From positions 335,501-399,500 of the forward strand of contig CAJNDS010001024.1 in assembly GCA_905221605.1 (NCBI GenBank): 64,000 nt of DNA, in the 5' to 3' direction. The first letter of the stretch is position 1, and each line of letters begins with the position of its first letter. Below are positions 9,640-22,987 of this stretch, in pieces. Origin of the DNA: Symbiodinium natans. Its lineage: Eukaryota > Sar > Dinophyceae > Suessiales > Symbiodiniaceae. The position numbers were made by a program, and so were the translations under genes. The notes beneath the pieces were generated by a model. The model did no database searches, had not been told where the DNA came from, and worked only from the letters and a program-made list of their open reading frames with translations.

Positions 9640-12600
9640 GGCACGTAGCACGCATCCACTGTTCTGGTGCACCGATGAGACCAGGGTGCACACACTGCTT
9701 CAGGGATTGTCTACTCATGATCCACACCCTGGATCCTTCGCTCCCTTCAGACCTGAGACGAACCCAAGGTACCAACTCCAATGATTGCACGCAAGGCCTC
9801 GCAGGCCAATGAGCTGGTCCTCACGCTGTGCGAGCCCGGGGCTTTGCGATGACTATGGTTCTTAATGGGGTTTACCGGGGTTCAGGGCGAGGGCGCAGAA
9901 GGTGTGAGCTTGAAGGTTTAAAGGGCTGAGGTCTGGTCTGGCGAGGTTCGGGAAGGTTGGGGGGGCGGGGGGGGGGGAATGTAGAGGGGGAAGCTGAGGT
10001 CCTGGTGTGGATGCTGTTTCGCAGCTTTGCTTCGTTCACCGCCAGGCTGATGTTGTGCCGTGGGAAGACATAATGCATGATGCCTCCGAAGTCACACCCT
10101 ACAGCGCTGCCGCAGACGCAGCAGCAGCAGCAGCAAGGAAATAAGAGCTCCAAGAAACCAACATCGGAGACTGACATCCCATCCATCCGCATTCTCTCCC
10201 AAGGTCTCAGTTTGAGGGAAGAGAACCCAAGAGGTTTGTGCCGGCACATGCGCCTGAGCTATTTCCACAAGGGGGCGAGGGTCGTGTCGGGAAAACGAGT
10301 CGAAAACAGGATGGGCCGAGTCAGAAACGTGCGGGCACGAGTCAGAAAGCAGGACAGTGAGTGAGAAAACGAAGAATGCAGCCAAGTGCCCTAATTAGAC
10401 CATTCAACCTTCAAACCCTTGAAACGTGAAACCCTAAGGCCCTCAGTCCCCTTTCAACCTAGCCCTCTCCCCAACCTCCCACCCCCCACTTGCACATTTA
10501 TCTTTGGCCCGTGCAAATTTCCTTGTAAATGAAGATCGACTGGGGGGTTCAAGGCGTTTTCGACTCAGGCGGCGTGACTCATGGGCACTTTCCCTGACTT
10601 GACCCTCACTCTTCCAAAGGCACTTCGAACCTTGGAAACCCCCCTCAGCTTAAGCCCTTTTGCATCCGGACTTGGGCACCCTAAACCCAAAAACCGAAAC
10701 CCCATCAAACCTTCAGACTCACGCTGACCTGCGAGGGCATCCTCGCAGGAGCTGGGATGCAACCAATCCCAAGCTTTGACTGCCACGAGGATCGAGTTGC
10801 AGACAAACTGCCTTTGCAGGGGGCTTCTGGGCCAAAGGGGTGCTAATCTGAGGTGTTCTGGGGTTAGGTGATTGGGAGCCCGAAGGCAAGGATGATATAA
10901 CTCTTACCTTCACGGGTTACAAGGTTGAGTGGAGACTCGCATTGAAGACCCTGAGCTGCAAGTACATCGCACCCCTGCGGCGACTCAGAGAAATCTGCCC
11001 ACCCCTTCTGCAGCCGCAGGCACAAGACAACATACTGCTGGATGCCCACGGACATGACTTTCCTCGCTGCGCACAGGGGGCCGAACATAGATTAGCTGAG
11101 ATGCCTACTTGGAAGGACTTTGGCAAGTGGATTTGGCCAGCGACGTGCACGGGGGGTGTGCAGGGTCGGGAAACAAGCACCTGCAAGCCTATGCAGAAAC
11201 GAAGGAATCGGTCCACAACTAGAACAAAACACACGCATGTCAATGTCCAACGTGCCCCCTCAAGCCGATCAGCATCCAAAGTCCCCATAATTTTTGCGCT
11301 GGATCTCTTACCCGAATGGAACCCTAAACTGGTGCACAGTAGCTGCAGTAGCTGTCAGGGTCATGTCAAGATCACAGGAAGGGAAGCCCCTAAACCCTAA
11401 ACCCTAAAACCCTAAAGCCCTAAAGCCCCCCCCCCCCCCCAGTTCGGGGCCAGCTCGCTGGAAGCTTTGGCGGATCTGATCCGGCTCAACCTTGACGGTC
11501 ACCTCGCGACTCCGCTTCTTTTTGAAAGTTGCCATGACAGCTACTCGGTCCATGCCTGACATGTCAACTAGTGCGCACCATGTGGTTCGACAGTATGTTC
11601 CGCGTAGGGACTTGAGGGCAAGATGGTGGCATTCAGGGTATCGCCGTGACGGCGTCCCCATCTTTTGTTCACACCGTATGGGGAGCAAATGGGGGAGCTC
11701 CTACGTGTGAAGACATGCCGAGGACCCTGTCCTGTTGCAGATCTGGTTCTGCCCTGACAGTTCAGTAACCCTAAACCCGAAACCCCAAACCCTGAATACT
11801 GTATCTGCTCGCAGCTTGACTTGCCTGACGCCTTTGTTGCAGCGAGTCAAGCAGTCGAGCAAGGTTGGTAGTTTTGGATTCCCTTTCAGGGCTTGAGTGA
11901 GGCTAAGGCTTCTGCATTGTTGGATGGGTATTGGGATACCAACCGCCATAATGACCGGCTGTCGAAACACCTGGTACAAGCTTCCGAAGGACTTTGACTT
12001 TGGTATTCCGGAACCTTTTTGGGGCCCGTCTACTCAATCTACACGGCTGTGTATTTTGTACCTCCGAATATCAACCAGCCCAAGTGCCATGCACTCTCTC
12101 CTGCCTTCGGAGAGTCTGCATGAAGAACGTCAACGTAGACAATGAGAAGTCGCTGGAAGGAGTACCTCAGCCGGAAGGATAGCAGCGGGAATGGATCAGG
12201 TGGAAATCAAGTCAGGTCAGCTTCGGAAACTGCAGGCTTTAGCTGCACCAAGCTTTTGCTAAATCTGTTGGCGAACTTAAGTCAGCATTAGCAGCATTAA
12301 GCATCTCTGTTTTGCAAGATCCAGGAGTAGTCTCGCAAAACCTGTCGCTGCGCAAGGTGCAGCGCAATCGCGGAGAAGAGTTCTGCTACGTCCAGCAACG
12401 CTTCGGCCGTCCAGGTGTCCTGGACAGCTCAGAGACCAGAGGAATCGAGGCAGTGACTGAACCCGGTACAAATCTGGTGGTGATGGCCTCCCGATTCGTG
12501 GTGATCACGCGCAGGGCCCCGGCAGCACACACGCCGTATGTGGCTGGAAGCAGCCTGAGATTCCATGAATTCCTGGCAACTGCTTCGAGCCTCATGATCC

Positions 12601-12780
12601 TAAGGCTGATTCAGGATGTCAGTGTCCAAGGCACAATACAATGGCAGTCAGCCGGGCAATGGAGTGACCCCGGTCTTGGGGCAGCCCACCGAAAACCTGG
12701 GCGAATGTTCACAACTGGTCCAGCTTGACTTGGTCGCCCAAGCACTAACTCTCCGAACCTTCCAGTATGCTGGGACAAGT
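9640..12780. other. Stretch without a supported gene
   Basis: Contains a G-run at about 9960-9978, degenerate telomere-like tracts around 10420-10480 and 11385-11441 (ending in a C-run) and several 70-150-codon frames on both strands. None carries a motif I recognise. Isolated exons cannot be excluded. Confidence 0.4.
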
Positions 12781-12794
12781 CACTGGCGTCATCC

Positions 12795-15311
12795 ACTGCC
12801 GTATCTGGAGTGCAGTAAGAAGCAGCGTCCCCCAAGCAAATGCCAGGCCGGTTATCAGCCATACCTCGCACAGAATCACGCCTAGAGTGCATGCTGCAGC
12901 CATGCCAACTAGCAGAGGGTCTGAGCAAGATTGAACAAAGCTCTCGGGCTTCTTGGACTGCTGCAGCCTTTTTTCCTGGTGTGGCTTTCAGGGGTAGCTG
13001 CACACAAAGAATCAGACAAATGCCCATAAACCCCTGTCCAGTGCCATGATGCGGTCTGAAGCTCGCTGGCCGGGACCTTAAAGACAGATTGGACCTCCAA
13101 CCGTGCCGTTCGCACGCACACGTGCTTGGCACAGCCTGTCTCGAAGAACAAGAATGTGCTCTTCCTGGGGAAGTCGAGAAGTCGAGGGGTAAATATCAAG
13201 GGGATCTTCGCAGCCAGGCAGCCAGGTCCGGACCTCTAGGTTGATCTCCATGTCAGGGGTTTGAGTTTGAGAGACTGCTGAGATCTGCTGAGGACTTTTC
13301 TTGTCTGTCTTAGTTTCGTGGAGCTCCGATACGACAGGCAAAGGCGTGTTGCGTACCTGATTGCTCTCACCGAAGCCGTCGAGTACCCACCAAACTCCCC
13401 ATGGCGCAAGACAGGAAACCTTTGCTTACTCCAACCCTCTCGAAGATTCTCCCTGCTTCTTGCGATGCAATCGTGCCGAGCTTCTCCTGACACTGCGTCT
13501 CTGCACATTCGCTGCCGAAGGTGGGCAGGCCGCACGGCACATGACCCGTCACAGTGAGAAGTGTTTCTCCTTAGTCGAACTTCCGACTTACGCCTGATGG
13601 GGGCCATTCCCGGACATTGAGCGCCGGAGATTGTTAACCGGCGCGCTGCTACCCCGTACTGCAGGCCCGGCATTGCGTGAACCTGCATGCGCACTCTGAA
13701 CTCACAGCACCGTGCCCTCTCCTGGATCCAAGGCTCTCGTCAGGATCGCAAAGCAAATCGCGAGGTAAAGCCCCGAGATACAAAGCCTGACTTCTTGCAA
13801 ATTACTCCGAGGGAACCTTGCTTTCGGTTTCACTGCTTACGAGTACTACCTTAAGACTGCTTCGGGCTCTACACTCTACGTACAATGTTCTCTGACAACG
13901 CAACCAGGCATATAAGATCTTCAACTTGGCCGGCACTTTTGTAAGTCACGACCTGATTGCGGCGACCTGCGGGACCTGAAGCAGCCACACAGCCCATGCA
14001 TCCCAGCTGCAATGGCCGGCAGGCTAGGGCCCAAAGCAGCAACAGTGCTGCGATGGCCAGAAACAGCACAGCCACCTCAAGAAACAGAGGAGAGGGAGGG
14101 ACAAAAAGGCTTAGGATTGACATGAGGACCGACTGTCCCGACCCTCCGTCCACCAAGTCGGGCACCTCTAGACTCTAGACTTTTCTGATAGGCTTGCAAT
14201 ATGTCGTTGTGCTTCTACGCAGCGGGTGGTCAGCACGTGTGTAGACCCGCGGCCTCGAAAACGCAATACGTGGACATCGCCCAGCCAGAGCCGAGCACGG
14301 CACACAGGAGGCACACCGCCTGAGCTGTAGCAGTCAATCTCTTCCTCATGATCTGTAGCTGTAGCAGTTCTCTCCCACTTGCGGCCACAGGCACCCAAAT
14401 GCGCGACCGGCAAGGACACCAGCCACCTGCATTGCCCTTCATGGCTCACGGGGGCGCGGAATGGCTGATCCAGGCTGGCTTAAGCTTGGTGTATAGTCTG
14501 TATAGTGGCTCAGGGGTTGAGAGGGTCGGGGGTGTGAGCTTCTCGAGGTCCTGAACATCCGGGGCGGGCTTATGGGCTACCGTTCATCTCGGTCTTGTTG
14601 GTTCAGGCTGCAACCCTTCGAAACTTATCTTCTCGCATCGTGGCTGAGGCAGCTGGAGCAACAAGGCCAATGAGACCACTGAGCCTTGAGAGCTTTATGC
14701 AGCACTTCAGCTCATCTTTCAGCAGAAAGGCATGTGGAGCCCCTTGCCATGAGCAACATTTTAACAAGCAAGGGCACCCAGCGGTAAGCACATCACTCTT
14801 GAAAGCCCACTACGTAGACGAAAAGCCTGCCCAGTGACTGGGATTGGCATCCTTCGTGGCTCGGCCTTTCCCGCTGACCGGAAGCACAAACGCTGTCTCC
14901 TGTACGGCCGACAATGAAAATCTCAAAGCTCGACGCCATACAAGAACGGCCCTAGAGGCCACGGTTCTAACACCTGCCTCGGACGGCCATCGTCTTTGCA
15001 ACATACGTCTGCGCAAGCCTATCGGAAGTCCTGGCAAAGAGTGTGCCAGCTTCCTTGGCTGTGCTGGCCTCAGCGCTTCGGAGAATGGCATGGACCTCTG
15101 GAGTATCTGTGTTCCTGCACTTTGGCTGCTGATGCCGCTGCTGCTTGTGCTGCTGCCTGCGAGTTTGATGCTTGACACAAGGCAGTGCCAGTGTGCTGTT
15201 GGGAGGCGCCAGGAAAACCAACTCCCTGCAAAGCCCAGAAATCGCACTGCTACACAAAACGCACATCAGCACACCAGACAAGCTGCTCAAGACATCGTTC
15301 AGCTGGTGCAA
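12795..15311 (-). CDS. Probable multi-pass membrane protein (exon cluster)
   Basis: Minus-strand blocks in order: about 15311-14970 with a hydrophobic start (VLSSLSGVLMCVLCSSAISG) and a Gln/His-rich middle; about 14760-14605 (LKDELKCCIKLSRLSGLIG); about 14400-14235 with a helix (AVCLLCAVLGSGWAMSTYCV); about 14120-13940 with a helix (LFLEVAVLFLAIAALLLLWA); about 13553-13410 with a Cys-containing loop (CGLPTFGSECAETQCQEKLG) and a GT donor; about 12970-12795, starting at CAG|GAA and ending in a helix (LITGLAFAWGTLLLTALQIR) at a GC donor. Four hydrophobic helices and a Cys-rich loop before the last one recall tetraspanins, but no CCG signature is visible, so I do not name the family. Exon joins are inferred. 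Confidence 0.45.
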
Positions 15312-16182
15312 GGGGTATTGGGCCGGCCAGACCTGAAGAAGCTAACAGAAAACATGTGTTGTGTCATGAATTACATCAAGGGCCGCCAATTGCCCACGGC
15401 TGTGCGCGTTTCAGGTCCCAAGATACACAGACCCTCAGTGGCAAGGATTGAAACTCTATCAGGATCCAGGGGAACTCTTACGCGCAGCTCTGACCATCTC
15501 CCCTTTCAGGCCGTGTCATTCCTCCAACCCTGTGTTCGGACACCCCCAGATGATTCTCTACTATCCTTTTGAACCCAGACTGGACTCTGTATCTTCTAAC
15601 CAACGACGCCCTCTTTGCAAGGAATGATGGAGCACAGCTCGACACAACGTGCAAAGATGCACAAGCACATGTAGCCGCAGCCCAGGGGCTGTCAAATCTG
15701 AGCTTTGCAGATTTCGATGCCAGAACCTGCCCGCATTTGCCACCGGTCCCGGCTCCAGCGTTGCGATTCCGACTACAAAGCAGCTTCTCACACAGCCGAT
15801 CACTCGAGAACGCGAAGTAGGGTGAGCCAGATAACTTGCTGTGCAAGCTCTCCTGGCCACAGCCGGTGCCAGCGCGTCCCTTGGAGTCTCCATGAACCCG
15901 TGCTTGAAGAGGTGCCTCCATCAAACGAAGGGGCATGCGACCGCGGAAAGAGAAGTATTTCAGCACTTGCCAACACTTTCACAACTGATGATTACCTTCA
16001 TGGCCCTCGGAAAGGCGCTCAGACACACCAGACGAAGCAGAACCATCAGAGAGTTTCCGAAAAATCGAACCTGCAAAGAATCAACTCTGAACTTGAAGCA
16101 TCGGTGCGCAACCAAATGTGTGATGTCCGGCAGCGGACCCCGCTCCTGCTGGCAGCTTTCCGGCATGCACCGTCGTGCTATG

Positions 16183-16284
16183 TGGGGTTTCCAAAAATGG
16201 GGGTATCTTTTTGGGGGTTCCTTTCAAAAGATTATATAGTATTTTGGGGTAGAGAAGGGGTACCCCTATTTTCGTAAACCCCCA
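16183..16284. repeat. Foldback (MITE-like) element, TGGGGTTT...AAACCCCCA
   Basis: Imperfect 23-24-bp inverted arms: TGGGGTTTCCAAAAATGGGG on the left, and a right arm whose reverse complement begins TGGGGGTTTACGAAAATAGG. They flank an AT-rich loop of about 55 bp. The arms match those of the element at 60784-60841, so this is a dispersed family, not a chance hairpin. Confidence 0.6.
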
Positions 16285-19200
16285 TGTGCCATGACGAAAC
16301 TTCGCATCAACTCTTGTGCAAGGGCCAGAAGACTGATGTGGCGGCACGTCTGCCATGAAGGGTCTGATGTCCCTTGCCCATGATCAGCTCATGTAGCCCC
16401 CGTCCTCCTCGATGGGTTCCACCTTTCCTTAGCTGAGTGGAGCCAACCATGGCTTCATCGCAAATCCCCGGGGCACCCTGTTAATGAATAGGTCCATCAT
16501 GCGGATTTGCTGAAAACTCATCGTGAATTAAATTGATGGAGGTGCTTTTCTGAATGCGGGATTTGCATTGAAAGCCAGCGGTTCAAGCACAGCTTGGACC
16601 TTGAGCTTTTGATGCAGAAATTTCTGCTCGCTAGAAACCTACTTGTGACCTTATGCTGGGGGTCGTTGTGGCGACGCCTTGCAGCAGGGTCGGATTTGTT
16701 TGTTTGGCTGCGTGGTACTGCTCTCCAACTGAGCAAGGGAACTGTCCAGCCAGATTATGCCAGAATCATAGTGCTTTTTGCAGAAACCCTCTGGGTGAAA
16801 CCCTCTGGGTGAAACCCTCTGGGTGAAACCCTAAACCTGAAGCCCTTAACGTCCCTGAACCGTAAACCCCGGAACCCATAAAACCCCAAACCCCCAATGT
16901 TCGCAAAGCATCCAGGGACTCCGGGTCCGGGCGGCAGCACCGCCCGCAGCCGCGGGGATCGAAAACCGAACCACTGGACCTGGTAGAACAGAAATGATAG
17001 GAATTCAGAGTGTCAATCATGATTCAGAAGAGCGGCCACAAGTGTTTTGGGGATTCCTTCGCGACGGGGTGATTTACGATGGGGAATTGAAGGGGGATTC
17101 AGATAGGGATCGAGGGGATAGGGGCGTGGAAAGGAGATCCAACGCTGATTCAGAGGTTAGGAACGGTTAGAAAGGTCCGCGAGGTGCCACAAGAGACGAG
17201 CTCTTCAATGGCATCCCACAATCAGAAAAAAACACCTGCAACAAAAAGCTGCGAAAGGACCAGGTCTCCCCAAGTCAAGCTCTCAATGGTTGGAGGAACC
17301 CCAGCAAATGAGGAGTCAGAGGCTCCGGAAGCTTGACTGTACATGGGGGAAGGGGGATGAACCTTACAACAAGGACTGGGCGGAACCATGTAACTCGACA
17401 TACAAACAAACTCATGGGTACATACCAACAACTTAAGAAGGCAAGTGCTAGCTGCTAGCTATTACACGGCAGCTGTAGGTAAGAGTTATGGGCACTCAAG
17501 CGCGCAGCCCCGCCTCCACCCAAAAGACCTCCGCCTGCGCCGCCCGGAACTCAGAGGCCAGGCCCACAGACTCCGGACAGCGGAACCTGTGGGCTAAACC
17601 CTCTGAGGCTTCGGTGTCTCTCAAGACTAGGTGGAACAAGCTTCCTATGTGACAGCTATTCGGACTGGGGCGAGGTCTATGAAGTCTGTGGGCTTGGCGT
17701 CTCGAAGGAAGTCGCTACAGCATGATGCGTTTTCCCTTGAAGAAGGACGGACGCATACAGATCGGATCCTGTTGCAGAAGCATTCTTTTCCATGTTCTTT
17801 CTGACCCCCACACACACAATGTTCATTGCTTGCGCCTTCACCACGCAATAAATGAGCAGCCACAGCGACTGCCTGTTGTTCAGCCCAGTGACGCCGGCCC
17901 TTCCAAAAGCACCGCGAGCACGCGAGCTCGTGGCCCTGCTCAGAAATCGGTCGCTTGGTGCTTGAAGTTCTGCCTAGACCCCGGAAGACATGCAACGGTT
18001 CAACCTGCTGGGAAAGCCCAGCCTGTGACCAGGAGATGCGCTAACTGCACAAAGTCGACATCCATGTTGGCATCGTCAGGGCTTGCAGGCCGCCCAACAC
18101 GCTCAGAGGGCATCAGCGCAACCTGACCGTATCAGGGGTGACGCGGTGTCACTGAGTTCTTCTGAGTATGCCGATGCTTCACAAGTTTCACAAGTGGTCA
18201 TGTGCATACAAGTGGCGCAGGAAATGGCAGGATCCTTTGCCCACCGTATGGCAGCTTTGGCCATGACTGTCCGCTGCAGTGCCTGACAATGACGGAAGCA
18301 GCCATGAAAATTCAACATGTGAAAGCATTGCGAAAGTGGTTTCGGCTGCACCTCTTTTAACATTCTAACATGCAGATTGATTGGATGTTCTGGTCCACAC
18401 CACCTGACATGCACTGAAAGGTTACGTAGCGCGTGTGCCTGCAAGCCTTCGGAGGCGTTCGGTGGCACAGCCACGCCCTGAGCACCCGATTCCTGCGGCC
18501 ACGATTCAAGCCAGGAGATGTTGAGAGAAAGACCTCTCGAAGCGTCTGATGTTGGACAACGGGGTCTCACGAGGTTTGTCAAGGTGGCGCAACCTGCCCG
18601 GACAAGGACAAAATGATCAAACAAGAAAATGGGAAGAAAAAGAAAGAAAGAACAACCAACACCCTGACCGAACCTCTAGACTCCAGACTCTGGACCCTAT
18701 ACCCGGAAGTCCTCCAAAAAAGTTCGCCAATCCTTCCGAAGGAGCTGCGACTCCGCGGCAAAGACCTCAATGACATCTCGCGAGATGGGGCCTACACTTC
18801 TACACGTTAGGTGCAAAGGCCTCGCGCTGTCACTGTTTTCAAGATACTCTGCTTTGGAGCTCAACGGGGGCCATTCGGACATTTGACCTATTGATGCATG
18901 TTCTCCATGTCTCTTATTGATACAGAGAGAATCGCGGAAAGGATTCCCGTACCTCCAGCCCGCATTAAATAGATCAGGGCAGCTGGGCCGCGAAGGCGCG
19001 CACCTCCGCCCCTATGCTTGACAGTGCCTCCAGGTCGCATCCTATGAGGAGTTCAGAGATTGCAGGATGGTTTTCAGCAGAGCATCTAGGAATCTAGGGC
19101 AGGGCCACTTGAAGCATGAGAGAAGTCCCCTAACTCCGACTGGGAGATTTTGGCACCCCGGACCTTCCAGGCGGCACGAAACTCGCGAGGGCCCTGGCCG

Positions 19201-20692
19201 TCACCATCCATCAGTACCTCACGATGGCGGATGTGGCTTTGCGAAGCAAATGTGTGACTGCCAAAGTTGCGAACGGCATCTCTTTGCAATGCTGCAAAGG
19301 TAGTAAAACTGTAGTTGTTCATGTTTGTACGTACTGGCGTCCCATATTCAAAATCCTTCTTGCGCAGCAAAGCCCTTCTTGCGAAAGATTGTGAAATGCA
19401 CGTGTTGCACTTGAAGCTCCCGACACCAACCCCCGCACAACCAAAGCGCATGAGATGCTCAGTGAAGCATGATCATGTCGGATGCCAAGACACGACGAGC
19501 CGATCAAACCTGTAGAGGCCTGTTGGGTGTTCTTGCGATAAGTGCGCAGAATAGACACACACAGAGACAGAGACACATTCTCTTTTACACTTGCCCATCT
19601 TAAGCTACTGGGAGCTTGCCAGCTCCAAGTCTGAAGCCCTTTCAACTTCACCGACCGCAGCAGCAGTCACGTAAGACGGTTGATGCCAGGTCCTCAACTC
19701 GGTCACATGGGATTGCTGTAAGTCATCCCCGATACAGGGGGTCCTTATTTGGAACAGCCCCCCACTTTGCTGAACCCGATAGTGGTGGGCCTCCGCCGCC
19801 ATCGCCGTGCCCGGCGCTTGCCCGGCGGCGCCGGCAAACGAGGCCAGTGACGAGGAAAGCAGCTGGCGAGCTCCTTCTTGAGGGTCGAGGGTTTGCACGA
19901 GGAAAGGAGTGCTGAGGCGTGCCGAGGCCACACACTGTTGTTGAATCATGGAGTGTGTGGTGCTGTACTGATCCCGGTTGCCGGACACATCTTGAAACAC
20001 TCCGCCTATATGCCAGCAGCACAGGGAGTCAGGTAATCCTCCACAGACTGCAGGTCGGCGTTTCCCCCTTGCTCTTCTTGGGTCGATGCATTCCCAGCAA
20101 CGGCTGGGGAGCCTAAGCATGGTATGGAGTTGTCACGATCTCTCATCGTCGGTTGGCTAGGAGCTCACGGAATCCGGCCACTCTGCTGCTCCCCCCAGGC
20201 CCCTTCGCTCGTTAAACTTGCTTCAGCCTAAGAGAGCTGAAGCCCCAAACCCCTCAAAGCCCCACAAGACTCTAGAAGGCCAGCATTTACCCTTCGTGCT
20301 GCCCTAGATCCCTTAAGCCTGCAAGCCCCTTCTTCCTGAACACTCAACTGCAAAGTCAGGGGCATGCCCAGCGGCACCGCCGAGGAGTTGGGGGCCATGA
20401 GGAAGCCCAGCAGGCGGCCATAGTGGCAGCATGAAGTTTGAGGTTGAGGGGTTCAGGGGTGTGCTTGTTTTGCCTCCCGCGTAGTTTCAGGGTTAAGGGA
20501 TTTGCTTCTGTGGCTTCTGCTTCAGGCCCATGTTGAACTTGGTTGCTCATCGGGATATCTAAGCTTGCCCAACAAGGGAACCCGAAGTAAGAGACCAATC
20601 AGATGCAGATGGTCTTGCTTCGGAGCTCCGGCTCAGGGTCCGGTGCACCCGAGAAAGGCAGCAGCAGACTTGGGCATCGCTCGGTTGATCCA

Positions 20693-20815
20693 CTAAACCC
20701 TTTAAACCCTAAACCCTAAACCCCAAACCCCTAACCCCTAACCCCTAAACCCCAATCCCTAGACCAAACCCTAAACCCCAAACCCAAACCCTAAACCCAT
20801 AAACCCCAATCTCAT
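20693..20815 (-). repeat. Degenerate CCCTAAA telomere-like array
   Basis: About fifteen CCCTAAA/CCCCAAA/CCCCTAA units with drift between units, on the + strand reading C-rich. Confidence 0.85.
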
Positions 20816-20966
20816 TGCCTATGGGCATCGATGGGCCTATGGATGCATGGTGGCACGAAGGACTTCTCATGAGCTTTGTCATCCGGACTGAGCCCGTGCG
20901 CATCCGTGGGCATCATGGGCTCCACCACCTCAAAGCTCCAAAACTGGGAGACTCGACTTGAAACAA

Positions 20967-21003
<37 letters not shown>

Positions 21004-21092
21004 GGAGAGAGAGAGGGAGAGAGAGAGGGAGAGATGGAGCGCCCCCCTCCCCCCTCCCCCCTCCCCCTCCCCCCTCCCCCCCTCCCCCCACG
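20967..21092. repeat. (GA)n followed by C-rich CCCCCTC tract
   Basis: About 65 bp of GA repeat, then about 50 bp of CCCCCTCCC units. The Arg-Glu and Pro-rich frames across it are repeat artefacts. Confidence 0.95.
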
Positions 21093-21436
21093 AGTCCACT
21101 TCGGTGCACTGAACCCATTCCCAGGCCTTGGCTTCGACGGACATCGCTATCCTTGCCAAGGTTCCATGTCTCTTTGCTTAGGCTACTTAGCCTTAGGAGC
21201 CTCGGCTTCGCAGGGCTAATTGACGTCGAATGCCATGAACACGTGAAGCAGGCACTGGACCTCGTTCCGCTGTCGCTTCGATCTACTCTACCGAGCCGCC
21301 GGTGGCACGTGCTTCACATGATCTGAGTTATTTGTGGCAGGTGGTCAAGACGACACGTGCACGCCCCCATGCTCCACGAACACCCATGGTAGGGTCCACA
21401 AGAGGGCATCGCTAGACCATGCTTGCATGAACATGT

Positions 21437-22270
21437 CTAAGCAGACACAATGATGTCCCCAGTCCCACATTCAATCAGACGGCGCCCGCTCCTGGCAAGT
21501 ACACTTGTTCGTTTTTCCTCCAATGCCTCGGCATGAAATCGCGAGCAAGGGCGTGCAGGAGTAGTCTGATCACAAAATGCAAAAATTTGCTCGACATTTC
21601 GTGATGCAATCCCTCGCCCCCCTCTTCCAAGCTCTTCGTGGCGAGATCGGCTTCGGCACTTAAACTTGCATCTATCACAGGCCCTGTCGCGAACTGCTTT
21701 GAACCAGGGCTGCGACTGCAAAAAGGAGGTGCAGGTTCTGGAGGTGGTCGTAGCCTCAGTTGCCGCAACTGTGACATCTGCCGTGGCGGAAGTGGTCGGC
21801 CGTCTCAGCGCGACACCAAAGCGTTCTGTCTGCCGCCATCCCAACTCCAACCGTCGCAGCACCTGGCAGCACCATAGATTCTCGAAGTTTCTGCCGAGAT
21901 GTGATGCCAAGTGAGTCTCAGCCTTCTCTTGCAGCGCAAGCAGCCTTACTCGGAATCTGCTCTCGAAAGCCCACGATCTCACACTGCTAGGAATCTCAGA
22001 CGTTGAAGATAGCACAATTAGGACCACAGAAAACTCTTCATCGCAGCGCGGGCCACCCAGCTGTGGATCATGAGCAAAGGCGACCAAGACCATTAGGCTA
22101 GTGCAGGTTCGAGCGAAGCCGCATGTGAGCTGTGTGGTCGCAGATCCTCCGAATACTAAACAGTGCGAAGTGGGGTTGGAGCGTTCTTCCACTCCGCCGC
22201 TTGTTTTGCCAAACGTCGTGATGGCACTTCTCGGACGGGCTCGAGAAGAACATGAACAGAAAGTGGCCAA
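21437..22270 (-). CDS. Hypothetical intronless ORF, 277 aa
   Basis: A single ATG-to-stop frame of 277 codons, long for chance at this base composition and on the common coding strand. The translation has no signal peptide. It has a hydrophobic segment near residues 85-115 (EEFSVVLIVLSS), a Thr/Ala-rich stretch near 165-180 and many Arg residues. No domain was recognised. It could be a gene, a processed pseudogene or a fortuitous frame. Confidence 0.35.
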   Translation of the reverse strand: MATFCSCSSRARPRSAITTFGKTSGGVEERSNPTSHCLVFGGSATTQLTCGFARTCTSLMVLVAFAHDPQLGGPRCDEEFSVVLIVLSSTSEIPSSVRSWAFESRFRVRLLALQEKAETHLASHLGRNFENLWCCQVLRRLELGWRQTERFGVALRRPTTSATADVTVAATEATTTSRTCTSFLQSQPWFKAVRDRACDRCKFKCRSRSRHEELGRGGRGIASRNVEQIFAFCDQTTPARPCSRFHAEALEEKRTSVLARSGRRLIECGTGDIIVSA

Positions 22271-22924
22271 GGTTTTTGTTTTTTTTGGGGGGGGGCTTGA
22301 AAGGTGATGTAGGTAGTCCTACAGTCGTTCGATTTGTGGCACATAAGGTTTCAGCTCTTGCTGGTCAAGCGCCTCTCGATCTCAAGCGAGTCTCTGGAAT
22401 GTCCGGAGTGTTTCTTTGCAAGCATCAGGCACCGAACAAGAATCTTTCAAGCTTAATTAAGCATTGGATCTAAAAAACTTCACACTTCGAAATCTGTAGT
22501 GCTTGCAAAGAGCCTCTGATTCTGTGTCGCAGGAGGACTAACACTCAGTGAAACGAAACATGCCATGCCTACAATGACAGATCGCATGCAGCGGAACTAA
22601 AAAGTTGCGGACTTCCTGCAGATGGACTACAGCACCAGATCCCCTCCCCTCTCAGGCCGAGGTTCCTGGCTGCTGTCATGAGGCGACCCCACCCAAGTAC
22701 TGTTCTAAGGAGGGGAAGAGTTGTACATCACCCTTAAGGCAAACTTACACATGTTACTTGCCCCACTTCAAGCCGCGACCCGTGCTCCAGGCCTCTGAAA
22801 GGCCCCTTTTCCCCACGACGGGCCCCTGTGTGAGCACATAAGCCCACTACAAAAACCCTACAGCCCACCCATCCAAACCACTCAAAACCCCAAAGCAACC
22901 CTGGAAGACCCCACAAAGAACCCT

Positions 22925-22987
22925 AAACATAAACCTTAGGGTTTAGGGTTTAGGGTTTAGGGCTTAGGGCTTAGGGTTTAGGGTTGC
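22925..22987. repeat. Telomere-like array with both orientations
   Basis: A CCCTAAA piece is followed directly by about seven TTTAGGG/CTTAGGG units. The C-rich to G-rich order is the same outward-facing arrangement as at 6.1-6.46 kb. Confidence 0.85.

Larger units (their letters stand above)
15312..21430. other. Long stretch with no securely identified gene
   Basis: Contains open frames of up to about 190 codons on both strands (for example 15705-16277 + and 15478-15966 -) with some protein-like text but no motif. Also present are a foldback element at 16183-16284, telomere-derived decay at about 16795-16895, and the repeats listed separately near 20.7-21.1 kb. Confidence 0.35.

Noticed and set aside
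14844-15572. A 242-codon + frame with an apparent membrane helix
   Set aside because: The helix is the reverse of a Gln/His/Arg-rich minus-strand stretch, and the minus frames fit the membrane gene continuing below. I kept the minus reading.
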